This document shows positions 1 through 7,676 of a DNA stretch of 37,653 bases, piece after piece (positions within the stretch are counted from its first letter, which is position 1; every line of letters starts with the position of its first letter). The notes below the pieces were generated by a model. The model did no database searches and was not told the origin of the DNA. It worked only from the letters and a program-made list of their open reading frames with translations. This DNA comes from Candidatus Gastranaerophilales bacterium. Its GTDB lineage: Bacteria; Cyanobacteriota; Vampirovibrionia; Gastranaerophilales; Gastranaerophilaceae. Position numbers and translations under genes: made by a program. The stretch covers positions 1 to 37,653 of the forward strand of contig CALVBD010000010.1 of NCBI GenBank assembly GCA_944325635.1, written 5' to 3'.

Positions 1-80
1 AAAATGTCGAGACTCCGGCGAATATTTGGCTAAGTGATTTAAACAAAAATCGTTCCTGTGTAGTGATGTGGCTCAGCCAC

Positions 81-158
81 AAAAAAAAGCCGTCTTAGAT
101 AAGAACGGCTACCAGACTTGGGGAGGTAATACAAGAACAAATGCTCTTGTATTTAATA
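81..158 (-). ncRNA. Candidate small RNA with C-rich loop and intrinsic terminator
   Basis: Read on the minus strand, a 9-bp perfect hairpin (arms 145-153 and 128-136) is followed by a single-stranded C-rich stretch (ACCTCCCC, about 120-127). A second hairpin (arms AGCCGT and ACGGCT, 110-88) then runs straight into eight T residues (88-81), a textbook intrinsic terminator. A possible promoter lies upstream: TTAAAG (194-189), 18 bp, TATACA (170-165). No convincing ORF is present. The exposed CCUCCC could pair with Shine-Dalgarno sequences, as C-rich loops do in known Gram-positive sRNAs. The terminator is clear. The RNA and its role are inference; it could instead be the tail of a longer transcript. 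Confidence 0.4.
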
Positions 159-210
159 TGTTTTTGTATACGACCGGCTAAAATTTTTCTTTAACACAAA
201 CTTTCAAATA

Positions 211-226
211 TCCTCCAAACGGAGGA
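211..226. other. Perfect 6-bp hairpin TCCTCC/GGAGGA
   Basis: TCCTCC, a 4-nt loop and GGAGGA form a perfect stem followed on the plus strand by a T-rich stretch (GAATTTGTTTTTG). It lies just upstream of the promoter at 253-281. It may be a weak terminator that insulates the operon, but no plus-strand gene upstream is visible in the window. Confidence 0.3.
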
Positions 227-252
227 GAATTTGTTTTTGTTATGTAAAAACT

Positions 253-281
253 TTGCACTTAAATATAAACTATGCTAGAAT
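253..281 (+). promoter_or_regulatory. Promoter of the motA-like operon
   Basis: TTGCAC (253-258), 17 bp, TAGAAT (276-281), placing the transcript start near 288. An SD-like GGAGAA (294-299) then sits 6 nt before the ATG at 306. Confidence 0.6.
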
Positions 282-305
282 TTTTTATAGAATGGAGAAA
301 TCAGT

Positions 306-1211
306 ATGAATTTAGCACATATTTTAAGCGACCCGCCGATTTTGGTTGTAATATTTGCATTTATATCAGCAATGACATATTGTACTGTGATGTACAGTAA
401 AGTAAAAAAGAATCTTAATATACTTTATCAATTTACAAGCAATTTCAAAAAAAGCGACTTAAACTACAGGTTTAAAGAGATTGATGAATGGATGTCGCTA
501 AATCCGTACGTATCTGCGATATGGCTGGAATTTAAAAATACACTTGTATTCTCCGAGTCTGTAGCATTAAAAGGGCAGAATAATACTCTGACATATAAAG
601 AAGTTTCTTCTACCATTCAAAATATTCAAACAACAGTTGATCCTGCATACTTTTTCAATGAAGAATCTCTTGTAACGGGAAAATTTAATAACAAACTTAT
701 GGTATCATGGCCGACAATCCTTACAGGTTTAGGCCCGTTGTTTACATTCTTGAACATCGCAATTGCGTTCGGTAAAATTGACTTTTCAAGCCAGGAAGCA
801 ACAATCGCATCCGTTGCAAACCTGATGAGTTCCATGCAGATTGCAGCGTTGGTATCAGTATTCGCACTTTGTGCTTCCCTGATTTTTATCGTATATGAAA
901 AATTTGCCTATGCTATTTTATGCCACGCACCTTTTGCAAGAGTTATTGATGTTATCGGAAAATTATTTGACAATATTTCTTCCGAAAAATTCTTATTGGA
1001 ACTTCTGAAAGAAACAAAAATTCAAAACAATGCACTTCAACACTTGATTACAGAACTGCCTAATCACTTTAAAGTTGCATTGAATTCAGGTATTGCAGGT
1101 AACCTTGTTCCATATCTTGAAAACCTTATTTTCGGTATGAACCTAATGAACAAACAGATGAAAGAAATGGCTAAAGCCACTAAATCCGATGCTGTAGACG
1201 ACTTATTCTAA
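306..1211 (+). CDS. MotA/TolQ/ExbB-family proton channel subunit, ZorA-like
   Basis: 301 residues. One membrane segment lies at about 10-30. A cytoplasmic stretch follows, then two further hydrophobic segments at about 133-155 (containing TGLGPLFTFLNIAIAF) and 177-200. The C-terminal 100 residues are helical. The GLGxLFTF signature and the TM2-TM3 spacing fit the MotA/TolQ/ExbB family, where such subunits form a pentamer around a MotB-type dimer and couple ion flow to work. The short N-terminal topology and its pairing with an OmpA-domain partner resemble ZorA of the Zorya anti-phage system more than flagellar MotA. No flagellar, Tol or TonB genes are nearby. An SD (GGAGAA) supports the start. 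The family is well supported; the ZorA label is inference. Confidence 0.7.
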   Translation: MNLAHILSDPPILVVIFAFISAMTYCTVMYSKVKKNLNILYQFTSNFKKSDLNYRFKEIDEWMSLNPYVSAIWLEFKNTLVFSESVALKGQNNTLTYKEVSSTIQNIQTTVDPAYFFNEESLVTGKFNNKLMVSWPTILTGLGPLFTFLNIAIAFGKIDFSSQEATIASVANLMSSMQIAALVSVFALCASLIFIVYEKFAYAILCHAPFARVIDVIGKLFDNISSEKFLLELLKETKIQNNALQHLITELPNHFKVALNSGIAGNLVPYLENLIFGMNLMNKQMKEMAKATKSDAVDDLF

Positions 1212-1223
1212 CGGAGGGAAAAC

Positions 1224-1928
1224 TTGGGAATTCTGGCAGGAAAAAGTAAGCACGCAGAAGAAGGCGATAATAACGTATTCTGGACGACGATGTCCGACCT
1301 TATGTTAGGTCTGGCAATTATCTTCATGACACTGTTCGTACTTGCCATGACAGGTTTTACACAGGAAACTGTCGAACTCCAGCAAAACCAGATTAAAGCC
1401 TCGGAACAGATGGCGGAAAAACTTAAAGAAGCAGATATAGATGCCGAAGTTGATAAACTTACCGGAAATGTTAAGATTTCAGACCTTCAGCTTTTTGAAG
1501 TCGGCAGCTACACTCTGACGGAAAAAGGGAAACGTTACCTTGATAAATTCGTTCCTATCTATATAAATACTATTTTTTCAAATCCAGCATTGTATGAAAA
1601 TGTTGTAAATGTAGTTGTTCAGGGGCATACGGATTCCCAGATGTTTAAAGGTCTGAAATCTCCAAACGACCAGTTCGTAAAAAACATGGAACTGAGTCTT
1701 TTACGTGCAAATGCTGTTGAACAATATATGTTTAAAACAGGATACGACAGAAAATACGATGCAACATTAAGAAAAATGATTACAGTAGAGGGTAAAAGTT
1801 TCTCGGAACCTGTCCTGACGGCTGACGGGAAAGAGGATTTAGCAAAGAGCCGTCGTGTAGAACTTAAATTAAGAGTAAAGGCAAAGAACATATCAAGAAT
1901 GTTCGGGTTAAACTTTGGCGGTTATTAA
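1224..1928 (+). CDS. MotB/ZorB-like OmpA-domain motor subunit
   Basis: 234 residues with a TTG start chosen because GGAGGG (1213-1218) lies 5 nt upstream. A single membrane helix (about 19-45) carries Asp25 in the motif [11 protein letters not shown], the position of the proton-binding aspartate of MotB and ZorB. A coiled linker leads to an OmpA-like peptidoglycan-binding domain (about 95-225) with VVVQGHTDS, a run ending in [10 protein letters not shown], and SRRVELKL. It begins 12 nt after the channel gene, so the two almost certainly form one ion-driven complex anchored to the cell wall. Its stop lies inside the start of the next gene. What the motor drives is unknown; no Zorya effector gene (zorC, zorD, zorE) is visible. 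Confidence 0.75.
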   Translation: MGILAGKSKHAEEGDNNVFWTTMSDLMLGLAIIFMTLFVLAMTGFTQETVELQQNQIKASEQMAEKLKEADIDAEVDKLTGNVKISDLQLFEVGSYTLTEKGKRYLDKFVPIYINTIFSNPALYENVVNVVVQGHTDSQMFKGLKSPNDQFVKNMELSLLRANAVEQYMFKTGYDRKYDATLRKMITVEGKSFSEPVLTADGKEDLAKSRRVELKLRVKAKNISRMFGLNFGGY

Positions 1929-3282
1929 CGAAAATTTCATACTTGAAACAATTAATATGATTAAGCTGTACAATCTCGATATCAGGACAGTTACGCTTGC
2001 CCTGAGCCTGAGAGACTGCATGGACAGCGACGTAGATGTCGTGTGCAATAATATTTATAATAAGATTAAACATTACGCAAAAAACCTTGTGGAATACGCA
2101 AACGAACTGGAAAATGACTATTCCATCCCGATTATAAATAAACGGATAGCTGTAACACCTATTTCTCTTGTTGGCGAAGCCTGTAAAAATCCTGATTACG
2201 TAAAAATCGCAAAAACTCTGGATAAAGCAGCCGAAGAAGTTGGCGTAAACTTTATCGGCGGGTTTTCGGCGCTTGTGGAAAAGGGCTGCACAAAAGGCGA
2301 CAAACTCTTAATAGAAAGTATTCCGGAAGCTTTAGCGCAAACTGAAAGACTCTGTTCATCGGTAAATCTTGCTTCGTCAAAAGCCGGAATTAATATGGAT
2401 GCTGTTTTAAAGATGGCTGAAATAATCAAGAAATCTGCAGAACTTACCAAAGACCGCGATGGAATAGGGGCTGCAAAACTTGTATGTTTCTGTAATTCAG
2501 CAAGTGACAACCCGTTTATGGCAGGGGCTTTTTGCGGAATAGGCGAGCCTGAATGCGCGTTAAATATAGGGGTTTCAGGACCTGGAGTTGTGCGAGCGGC
2601 CATCGCATCTATGCCAAAAGACGCAGATTTATCGGAACTTGCCAATAAAATTAAACAGATAGCCTATAAAATCACGTCCACAGGCGAACTTGTAGGGCGT
2701 AAATTAGCGAAAAAACTGGATATCCCGTTTGGTATTATAGACCTGTCACTGGCGCCGACACCGGCCGAAGGCGACAGTGTCGCAGGAATATTTCAGGCAA
2801 TGGGGCTTGAACATGCCGGCGCACACGGAACAACAGCAGCACTTGCTATGTTGAATGACGCTGTAAAAAAAGGCGGAATAATGGCAAGTTCGCATGTCGG
2901 AGGACTTTCAGGGGCATTTATACCCGTATCCGAGGACGCGGGAATGATTGAGGCTGCAGCAAAAGGCTATCTTACATTTGATAAACTTGAAGCTATGACA
3001 TGTGTATGTTCTGTCGGGCTTGATATGATAGCAATCCCGGGCGATACACCATCAAGCACAATTGCGGGAATGATAGCAGATGAGATGGCAATAGGTATGA
3101 TAAACAAAAAGACCACTGCTGTACGCGTAATTCCTGCTTATGGAAAAACTGTCGGCGACAAAGTCTCTTACGGCGGACTTCTGGGCGAAGCTCCTATTAT
3201 GCCTGTAAATACGCTTTCATCCGCAGGCTTTGTAAACCGCGGCGGACGAATTCCTGCCCCTATTCACAGTTTAAATAATTAA
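1915..3282 (+). CDS. PFL family protein, UPF0210/DUF711
   Basis: 455 residues, full length for the UPF0210 family. TTG at 1915 is preferred over ATG at 1957 because the family begins with a helix ahead of the [15 protein letters not shown] motif, which the TTG start preserves. Glycine-rich motifs include [29 protein letters not shown] and [12 protein letters not shown]. The family shares a fold with pyruvate formate-lyase-type proteins, but its reaction is not established. The gene overlaps the motB-like gene by 14 nt, which suggests translational coupling. The functional link to the channel pair is unknown and may be only transcriptional. Confidence 0.85.
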   Translation: MAVINENFILETINMIKLYNLDIRTVTLALSLRDCMDSDVDVVCNNIYNKIKHYAKNLVEYANELENDYSIPIINKRIAVTPISLVGEACKNPDYVKIAKTLDKAAEEVGVNFIGGFSALVEKGCTKGDKLLIESIPEALAQTERLCSSVNLASSKAGINMDAVLKMAEIIKKSAELTKDRDGIGAAKLVCFCNSASDNPFMAGAFCGIGEPECALNIGVSGPGVVRAAIASMPKDADLSELANKIKQIAYKITSTGELVGRKLAKKLDIPFGIIDLSLAPTPAEGDSVAGIFQAMGLEHAGAHGTTAALAMLNDAVKKGGIMASSHVGGLSGAFIPVSEDAGMIEAAAKGYLTFDKLEAMTCVCSVGLDMIAIPGDTPSSTIAGMIADEMAIGMINKKTTAVRVIPAYGKTVGDKVSYGGLLGEAPIMPVNTLSSAGFVNRGGRIPAPIHSLNN

Positions 3283-3310
3283 TCGTGCTTTTTAGATTTA
3301 GAAAATATTA

Positions 3311-3340
3311 TTGGAATTATTATTAATTCTATGATATAAT
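3311..3340 (+). promoter_or_regulatory. Promoter of peptide locus 1
   Basis: TTGGAA (3311-3316), 18 bp, TATAAT (3335-3340), giving a start near 3347 and a leader of about 69 nt. The sequence around the -10 box (TATAATTTTTGC) is repeated at the second locus (25792 onward). Confidence 0.65.
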
Positions 3341-3415
3341 TTTTGCGGGGTAAGACTTATCTCCCTCCAACTACACATCAACATTACTGTAAAATGGTGG
3401 AAAGGGGGTGAGAGA

Positions 3416-3490
3416 ATGAAAAGACTTATAATAAAAGATGCCCTATCGGTAGTAGGACATCTTTTACAAATATTATCGATTTTCATTTAG
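3416..3490 (+). CDS. 24-residue hydrophobic peptide, candidate type I toxin (locus 1)
   Basis: A 24-codon ORF beginning MKRLIIKDAL and ending LQILSIFI. A strong purine-rich SD (AGGGGGTGAG, 3403-3412) lies just upstream. The C-terminal two-thirds is hydrophobic enough to insert in a membrane. The peptide at 25870 is exactly the same length and shares M1, I5, K7, V12 and L17-Q18-I19. The leader carries a C-rich segment (CTCCCTCC, 3361-3368) that could pair with the SD. It also carries AAGACT (3352-3357), complementary to GGTCTT (3491-3496) just after the stop. A convergent antisense promoter lies downstream. The arrangement matches type I toxin genes. Toxicity is inference; a leader peptide is an alternative. 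Confidence 0.6.
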   Translation: MKRLIIKDALSVVGHLLQILSIFI

Positions 3491-3531
3491 GGTCTTGTAA
3501 AGGTCGCTTTGTACAGCGACCACCCTTTATA
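3430..3531 (-). ncRNA. Candidate antisense antitoxin RNA (locus 1)
   Basis: A promoter on the minus strand, TTGAAA (3564-3559), 16 bp, TATAAT (3542-3537), would start an RNA near 3530. This RNA would run across the 3' hairpin, the stop codon and the back half of the peptide ORF. An inverted repeat in the ORF (arms 3433-3443 and 3455-3465) followed on the minus strand by TTTTATTAT can end it. The predicted length is about 100 nt. Because it covers GGTCTT (3491-3496), it would compete with the leader/3'-UTR pairing of the mRNA. Confidence 0.5.
3502..3521. terminator. 3' hairpin of peptide locus 1
   Basis: GGTCGCT, a 6-nt loop and AGCGACC form a perfect 7-bp stem. It may be extended by AGGG (3489-3492) pairing with CCCT (3523-3526). 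A T/A-rich tract follows. It can act as terminator for the peptide mRNA and as a stable first hairpin of the antisense RNA. Confidence 0.55.
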
Positions 3532-3536
3532 TTATT

Positions 3537-3564
3537 ATTATAACGTATTTCGGAAAATTTTCAA
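3537..3564 (-). promoter_or_regulatory. Antisense promoter, locus 1
   Basis: TTGAAA, 16 bp, TATAAT on the minus strand. The same boxes, in the same place relative to the peptide gene and with the same flank (ATTATAACGTA on the plus strand), occur at locus 2. Confidence 0.6.
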
Positions 3565-3582
3565 GTCCTGCAAATAAAATCG

Positions 3583-3787
3583 CTATGTTAATTTTGTTAT
3601 ATTCCCGTTCTCATCGCAGTCATACCAGATTTCATTTATTTGTTTGCCATCTGCGTCGTATTCATAATCAACGTAACAATTTACCGAACCGTCACTGCAT
3701 AGATTAATTTTTTGAGTTACTCGTCCGTTTTCGTCCAAAATCTGCGATACATACCCGTTTTCATCAAAAGAATAAGTTGTATTTATT
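3583..3787 (-). pseudogene. C-terminal remnant of a YD-repeat-like protein
   Basis: On the minus strand about 67 codons are open from just after a TGA near 3790 down to a TAG at 3585-3583. There is no start codon with an SD. The translation has repeated units such as FDENGYVSQI, LDENGRVTQK and CDENGNITKL, the style of YD/RHS-type or MORN-like repeat proteins. It lacks the rest of such a protein and is best read as the decayed 3' end of a larger gene lost by deletion. No function should be assumed. Confidence 0.5.
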
Positions 3788-3838
3788 CAAAACAACCTGC
3801 TTACATTTTTTTTTGAGTATTTGTGATAAAATAGAAGT

Positions 3839-4480
3839 ATGTTCACAGGGATTGTAGAAGAAATCGGAATAGTCAAAGGATTTACTAAAAAAACTCACGG
3901 GGCCGATATCATTGTAGAATGTCAAAAGGTTCTGAAAGATACTGTTATTGGTGACAGTATTTCTATTAACGGCTGCTGCCAAACCGTTGTGGCACTTGAT
4001 GATTGCACGTTTATGGCAAACGTAAGCGACGAAACCTTAAAAATTTCTACACTCGGAAATTTTAAATCAGGCGACAGGGTTAACCTGGAACGTGCGCTTA
4101 CACCAACAAGCAGAATGGGCGGACATATCGTTCAGGGACACGTGGATTGCAGGGGAAAATTCCTGCGATTTGAAAAGCTCGCTGATTTTTATAATCTGAC
4201 CTTTGAAATTCCGCACGAAGAAAGCAAATATGTGGTTTATAAAGGTTCAATCACCGTTAACGGAGTAAGCTTAACGGTTGCAGACATCAGAGATAATATT
4301 TTTACCATTGCAGTAATCCCGCACACGTACCAAAATACAACCCTTAACACCCTCAAAAGCGGAGACTATGTAAACATTGAAACAGATATTTTAGGACGAT
4401 ACGTTGAAAAATTTCTGTCCGTGAATAATAATGGAAGCAGACTTAACGAAGATTTTTTAAAGGAGAACGGATTTATATAA
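3839..4480 (+). CDS. ribE: Riboflavin synthase, alpha subunit
   Basis: 213 residues, the normal length. It converts two molecules of 6,7-dimethyl-8-ribityllumazine to riboflavin plus a pyrimidinedione in the cytoplasm. The classical N-terminus MFTGIVEEIG is present. There are two tandem lumazine-binding domains (about 1-95 and 96-195), with GHIVQGHVDC in the second domain region and NGVSLTV. The stop overlaps the next ATG by one base (TAATG), so it is coupled to ribBA. No FMN riboswitch is recognisable in the 5' region, and the SD is weak. Lumazine synthase (ribH) and ribD are not in the window. Confidence 0.93.
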   Translation: MFTGIVEEIGIVKGFTKKTHGADIIVECQKVLKDTVIGDSISINGCCQTVVALDDCTFMANVSDETLKISTLGNFKSGDRVNLERALTPTSRMGGHIVQGHVDCRGKFLRFEKLADFYNLTFEIPHEESKYVVYKGSITVNGVSLTVADIRDNIFTIAVIPHTYQNTTLNTLKSGDYVNIETDILGRYVEKFLSVNNNGSRLNEDFLKENGFI

Positions 4481-5688
4481 TGGAAGATTTCAAATTTGAC
4501 TCAATAGAAGAAGCTTTGAAAGATTTTGCAGCAGGAAAGCCGCTAATCGTAGCAGATGACGAGGATCGCGAGAACGAAGGCGACCTAATCTGCTCAGGAC
4601 AAATGGTTACGCCTGAAATCATAAAATTTATGGCAGAAGAAGCCAAAGGACTTGTATGTCTTGCAATATCAAAAGAGATTGCGCAAAAGCTTGATCTGCC
4701 GCAAATGGTTGAACAAAACACTGAAGGGATGAAAACAGCTTTCACGGTAAGTATTGACGCAGCAGAAAAATATGGTGTCACAACAGGAATTTCGGCATTC
4801 GACCGTGCAAAAACAATTGAAGTTGCAATAGCACCTGATGCAGTTCCGTCAGACCTTCGCCGTCCGGGGCACATGTTCCCGTGCGTTGCAAGAGAGGGCG
4901 GAGTTCTCACAAGAACAGGTCACACAGAAGCTGTAGTTGATCTTGCAAGACTCTGCGGTCACATTCCTGCAGGTCCTATGTGCGAAATTATGGACTCTGA
5001 CGGCCACATGATGCGCCGAGATAATTTGAGAAAATTCGCTGATAAACACGGGATTAAATTCATCTCAGTTGCTGAACTTATTGCCTACCGCCTGAAATCC
5101 GAAAAATTCGTAACCCGTGAAGCAGAAGCCGATCTTCCGACAAAATACGGCCACTTCAAGATTTACGGCTATAGAAATAATCTCACCGGACAAGAACACG
5201 TCGCACTCGTAAAAGATGACGGAAGCGATAAAATTCCGCTCATCCGTGTTCACAGTGAATGCCTGACAGGGGATATTTTCCACAGCCTAAAATGCGACTG
5301 CAATTCACAGCTCCACGGCGCGCTCAGAAAAATTGAAGAATACGGCAAAGGCGCGGTTGTCTACATCAGAGGCCACGAAGGCCGTGGGATAGGGCTTATC
5401 AATAAAATTAAAGCCTACCACCTGCAGGAATGCGGACAGGATACGGTTGAAGCAAATATATCGCTTGGTTTTAAGCCTGATCTTCGGGATTACGGAGTCG
5501 GAGCACAGATAATCCTAGATTTAGGATTTAATAACTTTAACCTGATTACAAATAATCCTAAAAAAATCGTGGGTCTTAAAGGCTATGGCTTAACAATTCA
5601 CGATATTGTTAAGCTGGAATCGGAGATTACATGCTATAATAGACGTTATATGGAAACAAAAAAACAAAAAATGCAGCATATGTTATAA
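4480..5688 (+). CDS. ribBA: Bifunctional DHBP synthase / GTP cyclohydrolase II
   Basis: 402 residues. The N-terminal half (about 1-205) is 3,4-dihydroxy-2-butanone-4-phosphate synthase with DDEDRENEGDL and the conserved THTEAVVDLARL. The C-terminal half (about 206-402) is GTP cyclohydrolase II with the zinc cysteines in CLTGDIFHSLKCDC and the catalytic RGHEGRGIG stretch. Together they supply both precursors of the riboflavin pathway. AAAGGAGAA lies about 10 nt before the ATG, inside ribE. Both active sites look intact, so both activities are expected. Confidence 0.94.
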   Translation: MEDFKFDSIEEALKDFAAGKPLIVADDEDRENEGDLICSGQMVTPEIIKFMAEEAKGLVCLAISKEIAQKLDLPQMVEQNTEGMKTAFTVSIDAAEKYGVTTGISAFDRAKTIEVAIAPDAVPSDLRRPGHMFPCVAREGGVLTRTGHTEAVVDLARLCGHIPAGPMCEIMDSDGHMMRRDNLRKFADKHGIKFISVAELIAYRLKSEKFVTREAEADLPTKYGHFKIYGYRNNLTGQEHVALVKDDGSDKIPLIRVHSECLTGDIFHSLKCDCNSQLHGALRKIEEYGKGAVVYIRGHEGRGIGLINKIKAYHLQECGQDTVEANISLGFKPDLRDYGVGAQIILDLGFNNFNLITNNPKKIVGLKGYGLTIHDIVKLESEITCYNRRYMETKKQKMQHML

Positions 5689-5726
5689 TATAATATTATT
5701 AGAGCAGTATTAAGGAATTAAGAAAT

Positions 5727-6704
5727 ATGAGTACAAACTTTCAGGCAAAATTACTCACTGAAAATGAATATAAATCCTTTGAAAGCGTTTATAATGACTT
5801 TAGGGAAAGAGCTAAACGCGAATATAAATTTGAACTTGAACCTCTGGATTATAAAGGATTTATTGACGCTGTAAGAAAAGAACTGATACAGTGCATCGTT
5901 CTTCTGGAAAACAGTATTCCGACAGCATTCCTTATATACACGACCTCAATCTCAGAGGCCGTTGAACTGAATATTATCCATTGTTACAATATGGAAAATA
6001 TAGAAGAACGCAGCCGCTATTTAATAAAAGAATTTCTAAAAGAAACTGAGGATGAACGAGAAGATAAAGTTGTATGTTACCCTATGCTCGGTACTCAGAA
6101 AAATCTTATTCATGAAATAGCCAAATACGGATTTAAATTCATCGGAATAGTAGTATTGCGGTTTATGATGTTCGGCACAAATTCAAAAGAAATATTTCAA
6201 ATGTATAAGCCTGAACCGCTCCCGTATGAATATACTATAACGGAATGGGATAACAGATACTTCAATGACGCTGTAAAAGTTGTTAACGAAGCATTCGAAA
6301 AAAGTGCAGATGCGTTGTTTGATCCGCGCTTTAAGACAATTGAAGGCACAAATGATATTATCCATAAAATTGTTGAAAATGTTTATGCGGAATTTTTGCC
6401 GGAAGCAACAACCGTTCTTCTCTATAACGGCAGACCTGTGGGATTTTGCTTTATGAACCTCACAGGCGGACAGATTGCAAATATTCCGATTTTCGGACTG
6501 GAAAAAGAACATCAGGGCAAAGGTTTTTCAAAAATTATGCTTGCAAACTCGTTGAAAAAACTTATTAACCTGGCAGAAACAGGAAAACGCCCGATAACAG
6601 AAGTAAACACTACAACGGAAACTAATAATTTTCAGGCATTGAAACTATACAGACACCTCGGGTTTAAAGAGGATTATAACTATCCGCAGGCGTATCTGGA
6701 TTAA
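5727..6704 (+). CDS. GNAT-family N-acetyltransferase
   Basis: 325 residues. The C-terminal part (about 165-325) has a clear acetyl-CoA-binding motif A in GLEKEHQGKGFSKIML and the downstream NNFQALKLYRHLGF that closes GNAT folds. The N-terminal part (about 1-150) may be a second, degenerate GNAT domain, as in two-domain acetyltransferases, but shows no intact motif A. The start is supported by AAGGAATT 12 nt upstream. It follows ribBA by 38 nt and may be co-transcribed. The substrate is unknown. Confidence 0.75.
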   Translation: MSTNFQAKLLTENEYKSFESVYNDFRERAKREYKFELEPLDYKGFIDAVRKELIQCIVLLENSIPTAFLIYTTSISEAVELNIIHCYNMENIEERSRYLIKEFLKETEDEREDKVVCYPMLGTQKNLIHEIAKYGFKFIGIVVLRFMMFGTNSKEIFQMYKPEPLPYEYTITEWDNRYFNDAVKVVNEAFEKSADALFDPRFKTIEGTNDIIHKIVENVYAEFLPEATTVLLYNGRPVGFCFMNLTGGQIANIPIFGLEKEHQGKGFSKIMLANSLKKLINLAETGKRPITEVNTTTETNNFQALKLYRHLGFKEDYNYPQAYLD

Positions 6705-6723
6705 AAACAAGAAAGAAGATAGT

Positions 6724-6777
6724 ATGAAAATGCAGACTATGACTGAATTACACATAGGGGGGGGGGGGCTTCCTTAA
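6724..6777 (+). CDS. Short upstream ORF containing a 12-G tract
   Basis: ATG at 6724 behind an AAGAAAGAAG purine stretch opens 17 codons that run through twelve consecutive G residues (6757-6768) and stop at TAA 6775-6777. Losing one G, or gaining two, would put it in the frame of the downstream prepilin, which is open from 6758 to its own ATG at 6851. It may be the true start of that gene in another phase. The G count may also be an assembly error. Confidence 0.4.
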   Translation: MKMQTMTELHIGGGGLP

Positions 6778-6850
6778 ACGGAATTTTTCTCGGAAACGGT
6801 TTTTAAGCAAGTATTTTACATGGTTATTTAACGAGCGTTCGGCTTTTTTC

Positions 6851-7639
6851 ATGTCGTTTTTCAATAAGAACGCTTTTCGGATTAGAAATAGAGCGAACGG
6901 TTTTACATTAGCAGAAGTTTCTTCCACACTGTCCCACGGAAATTATAAATTCGCATTTACTCTGGCAGAGGTTTTAATAACACTTGGGATTATTGGTATA
7001 GTTGCTGCTATGACGCTGCCAACACTTATACAAAAACAAAACGATGCCGCGATTATTGCAAGTTTAAAGAAAAATTATTCCATACTTTCGCAAGCTCTGG
7101 TAAAATCACAACTTAAGCTTGGCTTTTTTGAAACATGGGATATTGATACCTCTGGCAGCAACCCTGAAGAAGGAGGCACACCTGCAAACATGAAAAATGT
7201 GTACAATGCAATAAAGCCGGAATTGAAAGTTTTAAAGGAATGCGAAGATAAAGCCGGCTGCTGGCATAAAGGTACAACAAAAACTCTCAGCGGAAAAGGT
7301 TCCGGTACTATAAGAGATTCAATCGGGATAGGCAGCGGCATCTTTATATTCAAACTTGCTGATGGAACGAATATAAGTATTGATGACTTTGCCCCAGCAA
7401 CACTCAATCAAATTGGTTCAAATTATAACAAAAGCACTTATGCCTTTTGGGTAGATGCAAATGGCGATAAAAGACCAAATACAATAGGGCGTGACATTTT
7501 CCTGTTTATCTTAACAGATAGAGGACTTGTCCCCGCTGGCATTGACCATTATACTAACTGTGATACCAAAAGTACAGCACTTTATAGCGGAGCAGCATGC
7601 ACAGCAAAGGTGCTCTCAGAGGGTAAAATTGATTACTAG
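6851..7639 (+). CDS. Type IV prepilin-like protein with duplicated cleavage motif
   Basis: 262 residues from ATG 6851, which has no SD. A class III signal is present: FTLAEVLITLGIIG at about 37-50, followed by a hydrophobic helix and a variable secreted domain with paired cysteines. Prepilin peptidase cleaves before the Phe and the helix packs into a pilus or pseudopilus. A second copy of the motif (GFTLAEVSS) lies 18 residues earlier, so the leader is unusually long and partly duplicated. The C-terminal domain has the AFWVDANGDKRPN and TIGRDIFLFIL blocks shared in style with the other prepilins here. Expression may depend on the upstream G tract. Confidence 0.75.
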   Translation: MSFFNKNAFRIRNRANGFTLAEVSSTLSHGNYKFAFTLAEVLITLGIIGIVAAMTLPTLIQKQNDAAIIASLKKNYSILSQALVKSQLKLGFFETWDIDTSGSNPEEGGTPANMKNVYNAIKPELKVLKECEDKAGCWHKGTTKTLSGKGSGTIRDSIGIGSGIFIFKLADGTNISIDDFAPATLNQIGSNYNKSTYAFWVDANGDKRPNTIGRDIFLFILTDRGLVPAGIDHYTNCDTKSTALYSGAACTAKVLSEGKIDY

Positions 7640-7676
7640 GCTGGACTTTATGATAAAAATCATTTAATATAAGCAT

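Noticed and set aside
3542-3838. FMN riboswitch before the riboflavin genes
   Set aside because: No conserved RFN elements were found; the region holds a gene remnant instead.
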